Assembly (NCBI GenBank): GCA_036337715.1
Contig: JAYZDS010000005.1
Coordinates: 124,001-188,000 of the forward strand
Direction: 5' to 3'
Source of the DNA: JAURNZ01 sp036337715
GTDB lineage: Bacteria > Pseudomonadota > Gammaproteobacteria > Comchoanobacterales > Comchoanobacteraceae
DNA length: 64,000 nucleotides
In this document: piece by piece, positions 18,206 through 27,293 of the stretch
How positions within the stretch are numbered: position 1 is the first letter of the stretch
Layout of the letters: each line of letters opens with the position of its first letter
Notes under the pieces: generated by a model
The model's input: the letters and a program-made list of their open reading frames with translations, nothing else
Told to the model about the DNA's origin: nothing
Database searches by the model: none
Translations under genes and position numbers: made by a program

Positions 18206-21200
18206 TTTTTCATTTCCCAATATGGAAGAACAAATATTGTCTTTTTGGCAGTCTTCTAATATTTTTGAACAATCATTAGCACAGACTAAAGATAAGCCTA
18301 ACTACATTTTCTATGATGGCCCACCATTCGCAACTGGATTGCCTCATTTTGGCAATTTACTTGCTCAAACCCTAAAAGACATCATCCCTCGTTACCAAAC
18401 CATGCAAGGCCATTATGTTGAACGCCGTTTTGGTTGGGATTGCCACGGGCTTCCCATTGAACACGAAATAAATAAACAACTAAATATGGATGCACATCAA
18501 GCATTGGCAAAGCTTGGAATAAAAGCATATAACGAAACATGTCGAGGCATTGTACAAAAATATGCACCTCAATGGCAGACTACCGTTGAAAGAATGGGCA
18601 GATGGGTAGATTTTGAGAATGATTACAAGACGATGGATTTATCTTTCATGGAGTCTGTTTGGTGGGTTTTTAAATCACTTTGGGATAAAGGTTTAATTTA
18701 TCATGGGCAAAAAGTAGTTCCTTATTCTAATGCATTAGGGACACCATTAGCTAACTTTGAAGCTAATTCAAATTATCAAATGGTTCAAGATCCAGCCATC
18801 ACTATTATTGCCCCCCTTGTTGATCATCCCAAACGTAGTTTGTTACTTTGGACAACAACACCCTGGTCATTGGTTAGTAACCTTGCCGTCACAGTTCACC
18901 CCGATATCACCTATGCCATCGTTGAAGACCCAAATAATGCAGAAAATTCATATATTCTAGCAGAATCTTTAGTTTCACAGGTGCTCGGAGAAAATGTGAA
19001 AGTGATGGAAACTTTACCTGGTAATGCACTTAAAGGGTTAAAATACAAACCCTTCTTTCCATACTTCTCTGAATTAGAAGCTAATGGCGCATTTAGCGTA
19101 TTATGTGACCCTTATGTCAGTGCTGAAAGTGGTACGGGCATTGTCCCAAACTCACCAGCTTTTGGTGAAGATGATGAACGTATTTGTAAAGCAGCAGGCT
19201 TGCCCATAGATGTTTGTCCACTCGACGAAAGTGGTAAATTTACCTCTATAGCAACTGATTTTGCTGGGCAATACATCAAAGATGCTGACTCTCAAATCAT
19301 CAAAGATTTAAAATCAAGACATTTATTACTTCGTCACGACACCTTGGATCACAGCTACCCATTTTGCCCTAGAACAAACACACCCTTAATATATCGCAGT
19401 GTTCCATCTTGGTTTGTCAATGTAACTGAAATTAAAGCAAAAATGTTAAAAAACAATCAAGCAATTAATTGGGTGCCTGATCATATTCAATCTGGACGTT
19501 TTGGAAAATGGTTAGAAAATGCAAGAGATTGGTCTATTTCACGTAATCGAGTATGGGGTAACCCGATACCAGTTTGGATCAATGATCATACTGGGCAACG
19601 CATTTGTATCGGTTCCATTGAAGAACTCACAAAATATACCGGCAAAACAGACATTACTGACATTCATAGAGAATTCATTGATGACTTAACATTCCAAATA
19701 GATGGTGAGGCAGGTACGTATCACCGAACCAAAGAAGTATTGGATTGTTGGTTCGAATCAGGGGCAATGCCTTATGCACAACTTCATTATCCCTTTGAAA
19801 ACAAGTCTGTCTTTGAATCAGGCTTCCCTGCACAGTTCATTGCAGAAGGATTAGATCAAACACGTGGCTGGTTTTATACCTTACATGTCATTGCATCTGC
19901 CTTATTTGATCAACCAGCATTTAAAAATGTTATCGTCAACGGCATTATTTTGGCTGAAAGTGGCAAAAAAATGTCTAAAAGTTTAAAAAATTATACACCA
20001 CCTCAAACCCTCATTGACCAATATGGTGCCGATGCATTAAGACTTTATATGATTAGTGGCGGTTTGGTAAAAGGAGAAGAACAACGATTCAGTGACCAAG
20101 GGGTTAAAGAGATGTTAAGACGAACATTGATTCCTTGGCTAAATGCTTTTAATTTTTTAACAACCTACACTGAAATTGATGGTTGGCAACCTGATGCATC
20201 GATCACAAGTACCCACCCACTTGATCGCTGGGTACGTTCGCGTATGGAATCTTTGAAGCAACGTTTAACACACCAAATGACAGAGTATAAACTTTATAAC
20301 GTTGTACCTGAACTATTAATCATGATTGATGAGTTAACCAATATTTATATTAGAATGAATCGACCTAGATTTTGGGCATCAGGCTGTGATGATGATAAAA
20401 AAGCAGCTTTCCAAACGTTATATGAATGCATACATGACATCAGTTTACTGATGGCGCCATTTTCACCATTCATGTCTGAACATATTTATCAGTCTCTAAA
20501 ATCACACTATCCCGATGCCCCATTAAAAGAATCTGTGCATTTATGCACCTATCCAAAAGCACAAGATACATTGATGGATCCAATTTTAGAAGAAGCCATC
20601 CTATTAATGGACCAAACCATTACTTTAGGTAGACAAGGACGTAATGACAACCAAATAAAAATCAAGACACCCTTAAATAGTATGACAATCATTCACGAAA
20701 ACCCTAAGATCTTAGAGACCCTAAAAAATCATTGTCATATCATTCAACAAGAATTGAATATCAAAAACATAAATACTGACTCTGATGTTAGCCGATATAT
20801 TAAATTAGGCGCAAAGCCAAACGCGCCCGTATTAGGAAAACGTTTTGGCAAGGCTTTCAAAGACATCAACCAAGCCATCAGGACATTATCATCTGAAGAT
20901 GTTCTCAAGCTAGATACATCAGGACAAATCAACCTCCTAGGTCAAGATATAAGTAAAGAAGAGATTTTTATTACTCGTCAACCATTGAGTCAAAACCAAC
21001 CTATTTTAGCCAATGACCATGTTGCTATTTCGCTTGATCTTAAACTTACTGATGAATTGATTTATGAGGGACAAGCTAGAGAAATCATTAGCCGCATACA
21101 AAAAACAAGAAAAGAAATTGGACTAGATGTTTCAGACCGAATTAAACTAATTTGTTTCAGTCAGGATCAACTGGCTGAGGTATGCCAAAAACACAATCAA

Positions 21201-21311
21201 TACATTGCAAAGGAAACACTTTGTACCGATTGGGTCTTTGCTTCAGAACCACAAGTTCACAAATATCAAATTGATGACTTAAATGTAAGTTTTTCTATTG
21301 AAAAAGCCTAA
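18198..21311 (+). CDS. ileS: isoleucyl-tRNA synthetase, long eukaryote-like type
   Basis: Class I synthetase charging tRNA-Ile. HIGH-like HFGN lies at residues 50-53 within GPPFATGLPHFGN, and KMSKS at 591-595. At 1037 residues, without the C-terminal zinc-finger cysteines of ordinary bacterial IleRS and with a tail block KPNAPVLGKRFGK plus IGLDVSDRI, it belongs to the long type (IleRS2) found in eukaryotes, archaea, Chlamydiae, Rickettsiae and some other bacteria. Legionella and Coxiella, as I recall, carry the short type, so this gene is probably horizontally acquired. Members of this type are commonly tolerant of mupirocin. The start overlaps the end of lspA. Confidence 0.95.
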   Translation: MSNFSFPNMEEQILSFWQSSNIFEQSLAQTKDKPNYIFYDGPPFATGLPHFGNLLAQTLKDIIPRYQTMQGHYVERRFGWDCHGLPIEHEINKQLNMDAHQALAKLGIKAYNETCRGIVQKYAPQWQTTVERMGRWVDFENDYKTMDLSFMESVWWVFKSLWDKGLIYHGQKVVPYSNALGTPLANFEANSNYQMVQDPAITIIAPLVDHPKRSLLLWTTTPWSLVSNLAVTVHPDITYAIVEDPNNAENSYILAESLVSQVLGENVKVMETLPGNALKGLKYKPFFPYFSELEANGAFSVLCDPYVSAESGTGIVPNSPAFGEDDERICKAAGLPIDVCPLDESGKFTSIATDFAGQYIKDADSQIIKDLKSRHLLLRHDTLDHSYPFCPRTNTPLIYRSVPSWFVNVTEIKAKMLKNNQAINWVPDHIQSGRFGKWLENARDWSISRNRVWGNPIPVWINDHTGQRICIGSIEELTKYTGKTDITDIHREFIDDLTFQIDGEAGTYHRTKEVLDCWFESGAMPYAQLHYPFENKSVFESGFPAQFIAEGLDQTRGWFYTLHVIASALFDQPAFKNVIVNGIILAESGKKMSKSLKNYTPPQTLIDQYGADALRLYMISGGLVKGEEQRFSDQGVKEMLRRTLIPWLNAFNFLTTYTEIDGWQPDASITSTHPLDRWVRSRMESLKQRLTHQMTEYKLYNVVPELLIMIDELTNIYIRMNRPRFWASGCDDDKKAAFQTLYECIHDISLLMAPFSPFMSEHIYQSLKSHYPDAPLKESVHLCTYPKAQDTLMDPILEEAILLMDQTITLGRQGRNDNQIKIKTPLNSMTIIHENPKILETLKNHCHIIQQELNIKNINTDSDVSRYIKLGAKPNAPVLGKRFGKAFKDINQAIRTLSSEDVLKLDTSGQINLLGQDISKEEIFITRQPLSQNQPILANDHVAISLDLKLTDELIYEGQAREIISRIQKTRKEIGLDVSDRIKLICFSQDQLAEVCQKHNQYIAKETLCTDWVFASEPQVHKYQIDDLNVSFSIEKA

Positions 21312-21365
21312 TTATACCCAGATTATGCATTGTAGGTCTTTGAATTATGAACTACACTTATTAGT

Positions 21366-23054
21366 ATGAAAGATTTCAAAGTAGACCATAAACAAAAAAC
21401 TGTGAAAACGAACCTCAAGGGTTACGAAATTCTTTCTAATCCAAAATTAAATAAAGATACTGCTTTCACAAAAGATGAAAGGGATTTTTTACACTTAGAT
21501 GGTTTATTGCCTTGTTATGTCGAATCCATTGATGAACAGGTTGAACGTTGTTACCAACAATTTCTAAATATCAGTGATAACCTTAGTAGAAACATTTTCT
21601 TAAATGGCTTACATGATCGCAATCAAACCTTATTTTACCAAGTTATCCAAACTTATATTGACACCATGTTACCCATTATTTACACCCCAACCATTGGTGA
21701 TGCTGTCAAAAACTTTTCACAACAATATAGAAGTAATCGTGGACTATACCTGGCATATAATCAAAAGGATAAGATTGAATCCATCGTCAATGATCACCTC
21801 AGTGACGACATTAAAATGGTGATTATCACTGACGGCGAAGGTGTTTTAGGGATTGGTGACTGGGGTGTTGGCGGCATGGACATTGCCATTGGTAAAATGA
21901 TGGTTTACGTTGCATGTAGTTTAATTAACCCAGCACATGTACTCCCTGTTATTCTTGATGTTGGTACAAACAATGAAGACCTCGTTAATCATCCAAACTA
22001 TATTGGTGCTAGACACAAACGCATAGTCGGTAAAACCTATGATCAATTTGTTGATGATACAATTAATGTGATTATAAAAAAACATCCTGATATGTTTATT
22101 CATTTTGAAGATTTTGGTCGTAACAATGCGCGTCGATTACTAGATCGCTATCAATCTAATTTATGTGTATTTAATGACGATGTTCAAGGCACTGGCCTTA
22201 TTGCCCTTGCCACAATTAAATCAGCAAGTCATTTGATCAATCAAACCTTTGAATCCCACCGCTTTGTCATTCTAGGTCCAGGCACTGCAGGCATTGGTGT
22301 TGCAGATGCATTAGTTGAGGCATTAATTAAAAAAGGGATTAGTCGTGAAGAAGCACAAAAGTCCATTTGGTTAGTTGGTCGTAGAGGATTACTTTACGAA
22401 GGGATGGATAATGTTTTTGGCGACCAAATCAAGTATTTGAGAGATGCTTCAGAAATCTCTAGCTGGGCTGATCATTCCCTACAAACAACCATAGAACATG
22501 TGAAACCAACTGTGCTCATTGGCTGTTCAGGCGTGTATGAAGCATTCACAGAAACCTGTATCAAGACAATGGCTTCATCATGTGAAAGACCTATCATTAT
22601 GCCATTATCTAACCCGACGGCATGTTGTGAGGCAAACCCCGTAGACATTTTTAATTGGACAAATGGTCAAGCATTGGTAGCAACCGGAAGTCCTTTTCAA
22701 CCTGTGACATTTAATGGCAAGTCATTTTCTATTGCACAATGTAACAATGCCTATATCTTTCCGGGACTTGGCATGGGCATCATAGGTGCTAAAGCAAAAC
22801 TAGTTACACAAAACATGCTATTAGAAGCTTCATCAAGTTTAAGTCGTACATGGTCAAAATTAAAAAAGAAAAATGATGACCGTTTATTGCCACCACTCAA
22901 CGAAGACTATCATGATTATAGTTTAGCTATTGCAAAAGCGGTCATGATTGCAGCCATAGAAGATAAAGTATCTGATATTGATCTAGCTGATGTAGATAAA
23001 ACATTAGAATCCCTTGCTTGGTCGCCTGAGTACTATCAATTTAAGCCTCTTTAA
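21366..23054 (+). CDS. maeA: malic enzyme, NAD-type (MaeA/SfcA family)
   Basis: Oxidative decarboxylation of malate to pyruvate with NAD(P) reduction in the cytosol, feeding pyruvate from the TCA cycle. The 562-residue length matches the large family. Visible blocks: LPIIYTPTIGDA (catalytic Tyr), ITDGEGVLGIGDWG, the metal-binding FEDFG, FNDDVQGTG, a Rossmann LGPGTAGIG, and a SNPTACCEA block. Cofactor preference is inferred from similarity to E. coli MaeA. Its 3' end overlaps the end of murG on the other strand by 14 bases. It stands alone, 54 bases after ileS. Confidence 0.92.
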   Translation: MKDFKVDHKQKTVKTNLKGYEILSNPKLNKDTAFTKDERDFLHLDGLLPCYVESIDEQVERCYQQFLNISDNLSRNIFLNGLHDRNQTLFYQVIQTYIDTMLPIIYTPTIGDAVKNFSQQYRSNRGLYLAYNQKDKIESIVNDHLSDDIKMVIITDGEGVLGIGDWGVGGMDIAIGKMMVYVACSLINPAHVLPVILDVGTNNEDLVNHPNYIGARHKRIVGKTYDQFVDDTINVIIKKHPDMFIHFEDFGRNNARRLLDRYQSNLCVFNDDVQGTGLIALATIKSASHLINQTFESHRFVILGPGTAGIGVADALVEALIKKGISREEAQKSIWLVGRRGLLYEGMDNVFGDQIKYLRDASEISSWADHSLQTTIEHVKPTVLIGCSGVYEAFTETCIKTMASSCERPIIMPLSNPTACCEANPVDIFNWTNGQALVATGSPFQPVTFNGKSFSIAQCNNAYIFPGLGMGIIGAKAKLVTQNMLLEASSSLSRTWSKLKKKNDDRLLPPLNEDYHDYSLAIAKAVMIAAIEDKVSDIDLADVDKTLESLAWSPEYYQFKPL

Positions 23055-24084
23055 CTAAACGCAATAAAACATCCACGATGCTTTTCGAGGCGTTTTTTTG
23101 TGGAATCAACTTAAACATAGATTTTGCCATTTGATTATAGTTAAGTTTATTATCTTTAATAGTTTTAATTTGTTTAACCAAACGCTCAGGTGTTTGTTCA
23201 CACATTAAAGCACCGCCATGTTTAACATAATAGGAGGCATTAACATGTTGGTGGTTATCTGTTGCATAAGGATACGGCAAAAACAATGCTGGTAAACCAG
23301 CAAGATTCAGTTCTGTCAAAGTCATTGCACCAGAACGTGTAATGGCTAGATCAGCCCATTGATAAGCTTCTTCAATTTTATGGTTATATTTTTCTATCTT
23401 AATATGCGCTGCGTGATCTAACTTAATATCCTCACCTTGGTCTCCAGTTATCAGCCAAAATGCACAATCATTTAGCAACTCACTTTTTATTACTGCCATC
23501 ATAAGCTCATTTAATTGTTTAGCACCACCACTGCCACCAAACGACAAAATATTAAAAGTACCATTCGGATAAACGTTTGGTTTCTTGATGGCTATAATTG
23601 AAGATGGATTACCGACACACTTGAGTTTAGGCCATTGCTTAGTTAAGCTTTTATAAGCACAAAAGCCCTCTTTAATAAAATGATAAAAAAATCTATTTGT
23701 TTGTCCTAAAACGGCATTTTGTTCATGCAGTAATAAAGGGGTTCTTGTCATAATGGCAATCAACCCTGATGTAATACATGGATAACCACCCATAATTAAT
23801 ATCAAAGCAGGCTTCTCTTTTCTGACTAATTTAAAAAGATCCCACAAAGATGAACATAACTGACTAAACCAAAAAAAGACTTTGTGCCAACCTAACCATT
23901 TTAAATTATTTGTTGAATGAAAATGAATTTGATGTTCATGACAAATTGTTTGCTCCATGCTGTTTTGATCACCACCAATAAAGGTTACACTTAACCCTTG
24001 TTTTAATAAAAGTTCATAAATTGCTATTGCAGGATAAATATGTCCACCAGTACCACCTGCACTAATCCATACTTTTTGGTTCAT
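23041..24084 (-). CDS. murG: UDP-N-acetylglucosamine transferase (lipid II synthesis)
   Basis: Peripheral inner-membrane GT28 enzyme that converts lipid I to lipid II. The N-terminal GGTGGHIYPA loop (residues 10-19), the middle GGSGGAKQLN and the C-terminal SGAMTLTEL with the ADNHQH-type region (TDNHQH here) are the family landmarks. At 347 residues it is close to normal. The start overlaps the ftsW stop (ATGA). It is the last gene of the cluster; murC, ddl and the ftsQAZ genes that usually follow are absent, and the convergent maeA follows instead. Confidence 0.95.
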   Translation of the reverse strand: MNQKVWISAGGTGGHIYPAIAIYELLLKQGLSVTFIGGDQNSMEQTICHEHQIHFHSTNNLKWLGWHKVFFWFSQLCSSLWDLFKLVRKEKPALILIMGGYPCITSGLIAIMTRTPLLLHEQNAVLGQTNRFFYHFIKEGFCAYKSLTKQWPKLKCVGNPSSIIAIKKPNVYPNGTFNILSFGGSGGAKQLNELMMAVIKSELLNDCAFWLITGDQGEDIKLDHAAHIKIEKYNHKIEEAYQWADLAITRSGAMTLTELNLAGLPALFLPYPYATDNHQHVNASYYVKHGGALMCEQTPERLVKQIKTIKDNKLNYNQMAKSMFKLIPQKNASKSIVDVLLRLVKEA

Positions 24085-25217
24085 ACATCATTCCTTGTAT
24101 GACTTGTTGCTAATGCAGATAAGACAATACCCAACATTAATCCGTGGGCGACAAGGCTGCTCCCACCATAACTGATAAATGGCAGTGTTAAACCTTTGAT
24201 TGGTAAAATACCTATGGTCCCTCCTGTATTAATCACAACCTGAAGAAATATCCACTGTGACCAACCCAACATAATATAGCCTGCGAAAACATGGTTTTGT
24301 ATATACATTTTCTTAGACATAAAAATAAGACGTGTGATGATCAGTGCATATAGAAAAATCATGACCAAGGCCGTGATACCACCTAATTCCTCAACTAAAA
24401 CAGCAAAAATAAAATCTGTGTGCGATTCGGGTAAATAAAACAGTTTTTGCATACTATGGCCAAGCCCAACGCCAAACCAACCACCTCTGGCCATAGCCAT
24501 TTGAGATTGAACTAATTGATAACCTGAACCAAATCTATCTTTCCAGGGATCAATAAAACTCAGCAATCGGTCTATTCTATATGGCTCGAGCCATATTAGT
24601 AAAGCCATCAAAACAAGGCCGACACAAGCTAAAGCGAGCAAATAACGTATTTTTAATGGCGACACCACCAGTAGGGACATCATCACAACACCCAGTAAAA
24701 AACATGAACCAAAATCAGGCTCAAGCATCAACAATACGATATAGATCAAAAAAATTACAAATAATGGCAGATAGCCCATTAAGCCATCTTGCCAAGGCCT
24801 TTTACGTTCAAAAAAATCTGCCATATATAAAATGAAGATTACTTTTATAAACTCAGATACTTGTAAATGAATTATGCCAATAGATAACCAACGTTTACTA
24901 CCGTTGATTACTTGACCTAGAAGTAAAACTAGGGCAAGTGCAATAAAACTTAATAAAATTAGCGTTGGTACATATTTTTGCCACTGATTAATTGGAATAT
25001 TATAGGCAGCTATGGTTACCATTAACGAAACTAGAATATTTATCCCATGCCTACTTGTAAAATAGTAAACATAACCAAATCTATCCAGACTAATTGGCAT
25101 TGAAGTAGAAGCAACCATAGTCATGCCAAGTGCAACAAGTAACATAATAGATGATATTAGGATAACATCGAAAGCATCTTCATTAATAACGTTTAAACGA
25201 TTATAATCCGCTTGCAA
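24081..25217 (-). CDS. ftsW: SEDS peptidoglycan glycosyltransferase FtsW
   Basis: Polytopic membrane glycosyltransferase of the divisome that polymerises lipid II with FtsI. Around ten membrane segments. The family blocks GSKRWLSIG, EPDFGS, the GxGLGHS region and a C-terminal GLTLPFISYGGSS are present. The open frame begins with a TTG at 25250, but I prefer ATG 25217 (378 aa), which overlaps the murD end by 17 bases and leaves a normal cytoplasmic N terminus. Its place between murD and murG is standard. Confidence 0.93.
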   Translation of the reverse strand: MQADYNRLNVINEDAFDVILISSIMLLVALGMTMVASTSMPISLDRFGYVYYFTSRHGINILVSLMVTIAAYNIPINQWQKYVPTLILLSFIALALVLLLGQVINGSKRWLSIGIIHLQVSEFIKVIFILYMADFFERKRPWQDGLMGYLPLFVIFLIYIVLLMLEPDFGSCFLLGVVMMSLLVVSPLKIRYLLALACVGLVLMALLIWLEPYRIDRLLSFIDPWKDRFGSGYQLVQSQMAMARGGWFGVGLGHSMQKLFYLPESHTDFIFAVLVEELGGITALVMIFLYALIITRLIFMSKKMYIQNHVFAGYIMLGWSQWIFLQVVINTGGTIGILPIKGLTLPFISYGGSSLVAHGLMLGIVLSALATSHTRNDV

Positions 25218-26328
25218 CATAAGCTTTAAAAGCGTCTCCCCTTTCTTCAAAATTTTTAAACTGATCTAAGCTTGAACAAGCAGGCGATAATAAAACACTG
25301 TCGCCTTTTTTGGCATGTTGTAATGCCCAAGCAACAACTGACTTGAAAGAATGATGATTAAATGTAAAATCAAAGTGCTTTTCAAGCTCAGGTAATGCAC
25401 TGCCATAACCTATTAGATTGATGTCTTTTGATTCAATTGTTTTTTTCAACAATGAGAAATCACATTGTCCTTTAAGCTTGCCACCAAGAATTAGATAGAT
25501 ACGACCACCTCTTGATTCTAAATCCTCAATCAGCGCCATGGTAGCCGATACATTCGTTGCCTTAGAGTCATTTACCCAGTCAATACCATGTGCAGTAAAT
25601 AACTCTTGTCGATGAGGCACCTTAATTGATGCCATCTGGTTTTTAACTTCTTTGGTAATCTTGTAGCCTAAACCTTTTATGGCAGCCTCAGCAAAATTTA
25701 TATTTTGTTTGCTGATTGGTAGTCCAGAATTGACAACATAATCAACTTGAAAATATTGACTTAGATCTGAACCCATCGCAGTAACTTCACTATTTTTTAA
25801 GAGTTTTAATTTTGCACTCAAATAGTGTTCAAACGTCAAATGCCAATCTTGATGATCAAGGGTTAAATTAGTTAGCACACCTACATTACAGACTATATTT
25901 TGGGTATAGAACAACTGAAAACTTGATAACTCCAATACATAAATATCGTATTGTTGTTCTTCTAATAAACTTAGCGCTGATACATCTAAATTCCCTCCAA
26001 TACCAGCCTTAATACCCAGAGCAGATAAACCACTTTTTATTAAATTCACAATAGTGGTTTTACCATTTGTGCCAGTCACACAAACAACTGGCTTTTTAGC
26101 ATGCTCTATAAATAGATCGATATCAGAAATTAATTTAACTTTTTTTTCAATCAGTGATGTAATTAATGGGTGATGATAAGGTATGCCTGGTGATGCAATA
26201 TATGTCGCTTTCTCATTTATTTGATGATTATCTATATCACTAGCAACTTCGTAGTTACGTTGATTAGATGTCAAAAAACGTTGGCAAGATTGACTTGTCT
26301 TCCCATTGCCAAGAATGATAAAGTTCAT
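25201..26328 (-). CDS. murD: UDP-MurNAc-L-alanine:D-glutamate ligase
   Basis: Cytoplasmic ATP-dependent ligase adding D-Glu to UDP-MurNAc-L-Ala. The ATP loop GTNGKTT and a NLTLDHQDWH block are clear, as are NDSKATN and LGGKLKG. I chose ATG 26328 (375 aa), which overlaps the mraY stop as ATGA and is preceded by GGTGGG; the open frame extends to a GTG at 26343. This is rather short against the roughly 440 residues of E. coli MurD, mostly through a compact N-terminal domain. Confidence 0.93.
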   Translation of the reverse strand: MNFIILGNGKTSQSCQRFLTSNQRNYEVASDIDNHQINEKATYIASPGIPYHHPLITSLIEKKVKLISDIDLFIEHAKKPVVCVTGTNGKTTIVNLIKSGLSALGIKAGIGGNLDVSALSLLEEQQYDIYVLELSSFQLFYTQNIVCNVGVLTNLTLDHQDWHLTFEHYLSAKLKLLKNSEVTAMGSDLSQYFQVDYVVNSGLPISKQNINFAEAAIKGLGYKITKEVKNQMASIKVPHRQELFTAHGIDWVNDSKATNVSATMALIEDLESRGGRIYLILGGKLKGQCDFSLLKKTIESKDINLIGYGSALPELEKHFDFTFNHHSFKSVVAWALQHAKKGDSVLLSPACSSLDQFKNFEERGDAFKAYVASGL

Positions 26329-27293
26329 CCAATTACCCACCACAAGGCGATAAAAGTTCCAATCAATGTTATGATAGAAAATAATCTAACAATTTCTGGT
26401 TCTTGCCAACCACTTAATTCAAAAGCATGATGTATTGGGGCCATTTTAAATACTCTTTTTTTAAATAGCTTAAAGGAAATGATTTGAATTGCAACACTTA
26501 ACGTTTCGATAACAAAAATAATACCCATTAACACCAGTGGAATTTCTATGTTCTGCAATAAAGCAAGCCCTGACACCATTGCACCAATCGCCATGGAACC
26601 AGTATCGCCAACAAAAATTTTTGCAGGAAAGACATTAAATGGATATATCATCAGTAATAACATACAGGTAAATACACCTGCTGAAAGTAGGCTTATTGGT
26701 TGATCAAGCACATAAGCAATCGAAACAAAACCAAGTAATACAATTAGAACTGTTTGAACCATTAAACCGTCTAAGCCGTCAGTAAAGTTGATGGCATTTA
26801 CGCTTCCAACAATAACTAAACAGCCCCAAAAAATTGATTGAAAAGACGTTAGCTGCAAACTCAATAAGCCTGGAATATAAATGACATGATCAAAGAGACA
26901 ATAATAAGACCATAACAACCCGATGATAATTTGTAAAAATATTTTGACTGATATTACTAAGCCTTTCTCAAATTTGATTTTTAATAGATCATCAAAAAAA
27001 CCAAGCATACCATATGCCATAAATAGGATGTAAAGTGATAGAAAATAACCATCATTGAATAAATTAGGTTTTAAAATATATGCAGTGATTGCATATAAAG
27101 ATAAAAATAAAATAAAAAACAAACCACCCATAGTTGGGGTATGCTTTTTGTAAAGATGAGATTTGGGGCCATCCTCTCTAACTAATTGTTTAATTGCGAG
27201 AGAATGAAAGGTCGGCAAAGTACATTTTATAAATAAGAAACTAAAAAGGAATATGATGCTTTCAAAAACAACAAACCAATTTAATTTGAACAT
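26325..27293 (-). CDS. mraY: phospho-MurNAc-pentapeptide transferase
   Basis: Polytopic inner-membrane enzyme that makes lipid I by transferring phospho-MurNAc-pentapeptide to undecaprenyl phosphate. Family blocks: HTPTMGG, FFDDLLK (the metal-binding Asp pair), NFTDGLDGL, FVGDTGSMAIG and PIHHAFE (the active-site His cluster). At 322 residues it is somewhat short against 360 in E. coli. The start shares one base with the murE stop (TAATG). murF, which normally sits between murE and mraY, is missing. Confidence 0.95.
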   Translation of the reverse strand: MFKLNWFVVFESIIFLFSFLFIKCTLPTFHSLAIKQLVREDGPKSHLYKKHTPTMGGLFFILFLSLYAITAYILKPNLFNDGYFLSLYILFMAYGMLGFFDDLLKIKFEKGLVISVKIFLQIIIGLLWSYYCLFDHVIYIPGLLSLQLTSFQSIFWGCLVIVGSVNAINFTDGLDGLMVQTVLIVLLGFVSIAYVLDQPISLLSAGVFTCMLLLMIYPFNVFPAKIFVGDTGSMAIGAMVSGLALLQNIEIPLVLMGIIFVIETLSVAIQIISFKLFKKRVFKMAPIHHAFELSGWQEPEIVRLFSIITLIGTFIALWWVIG

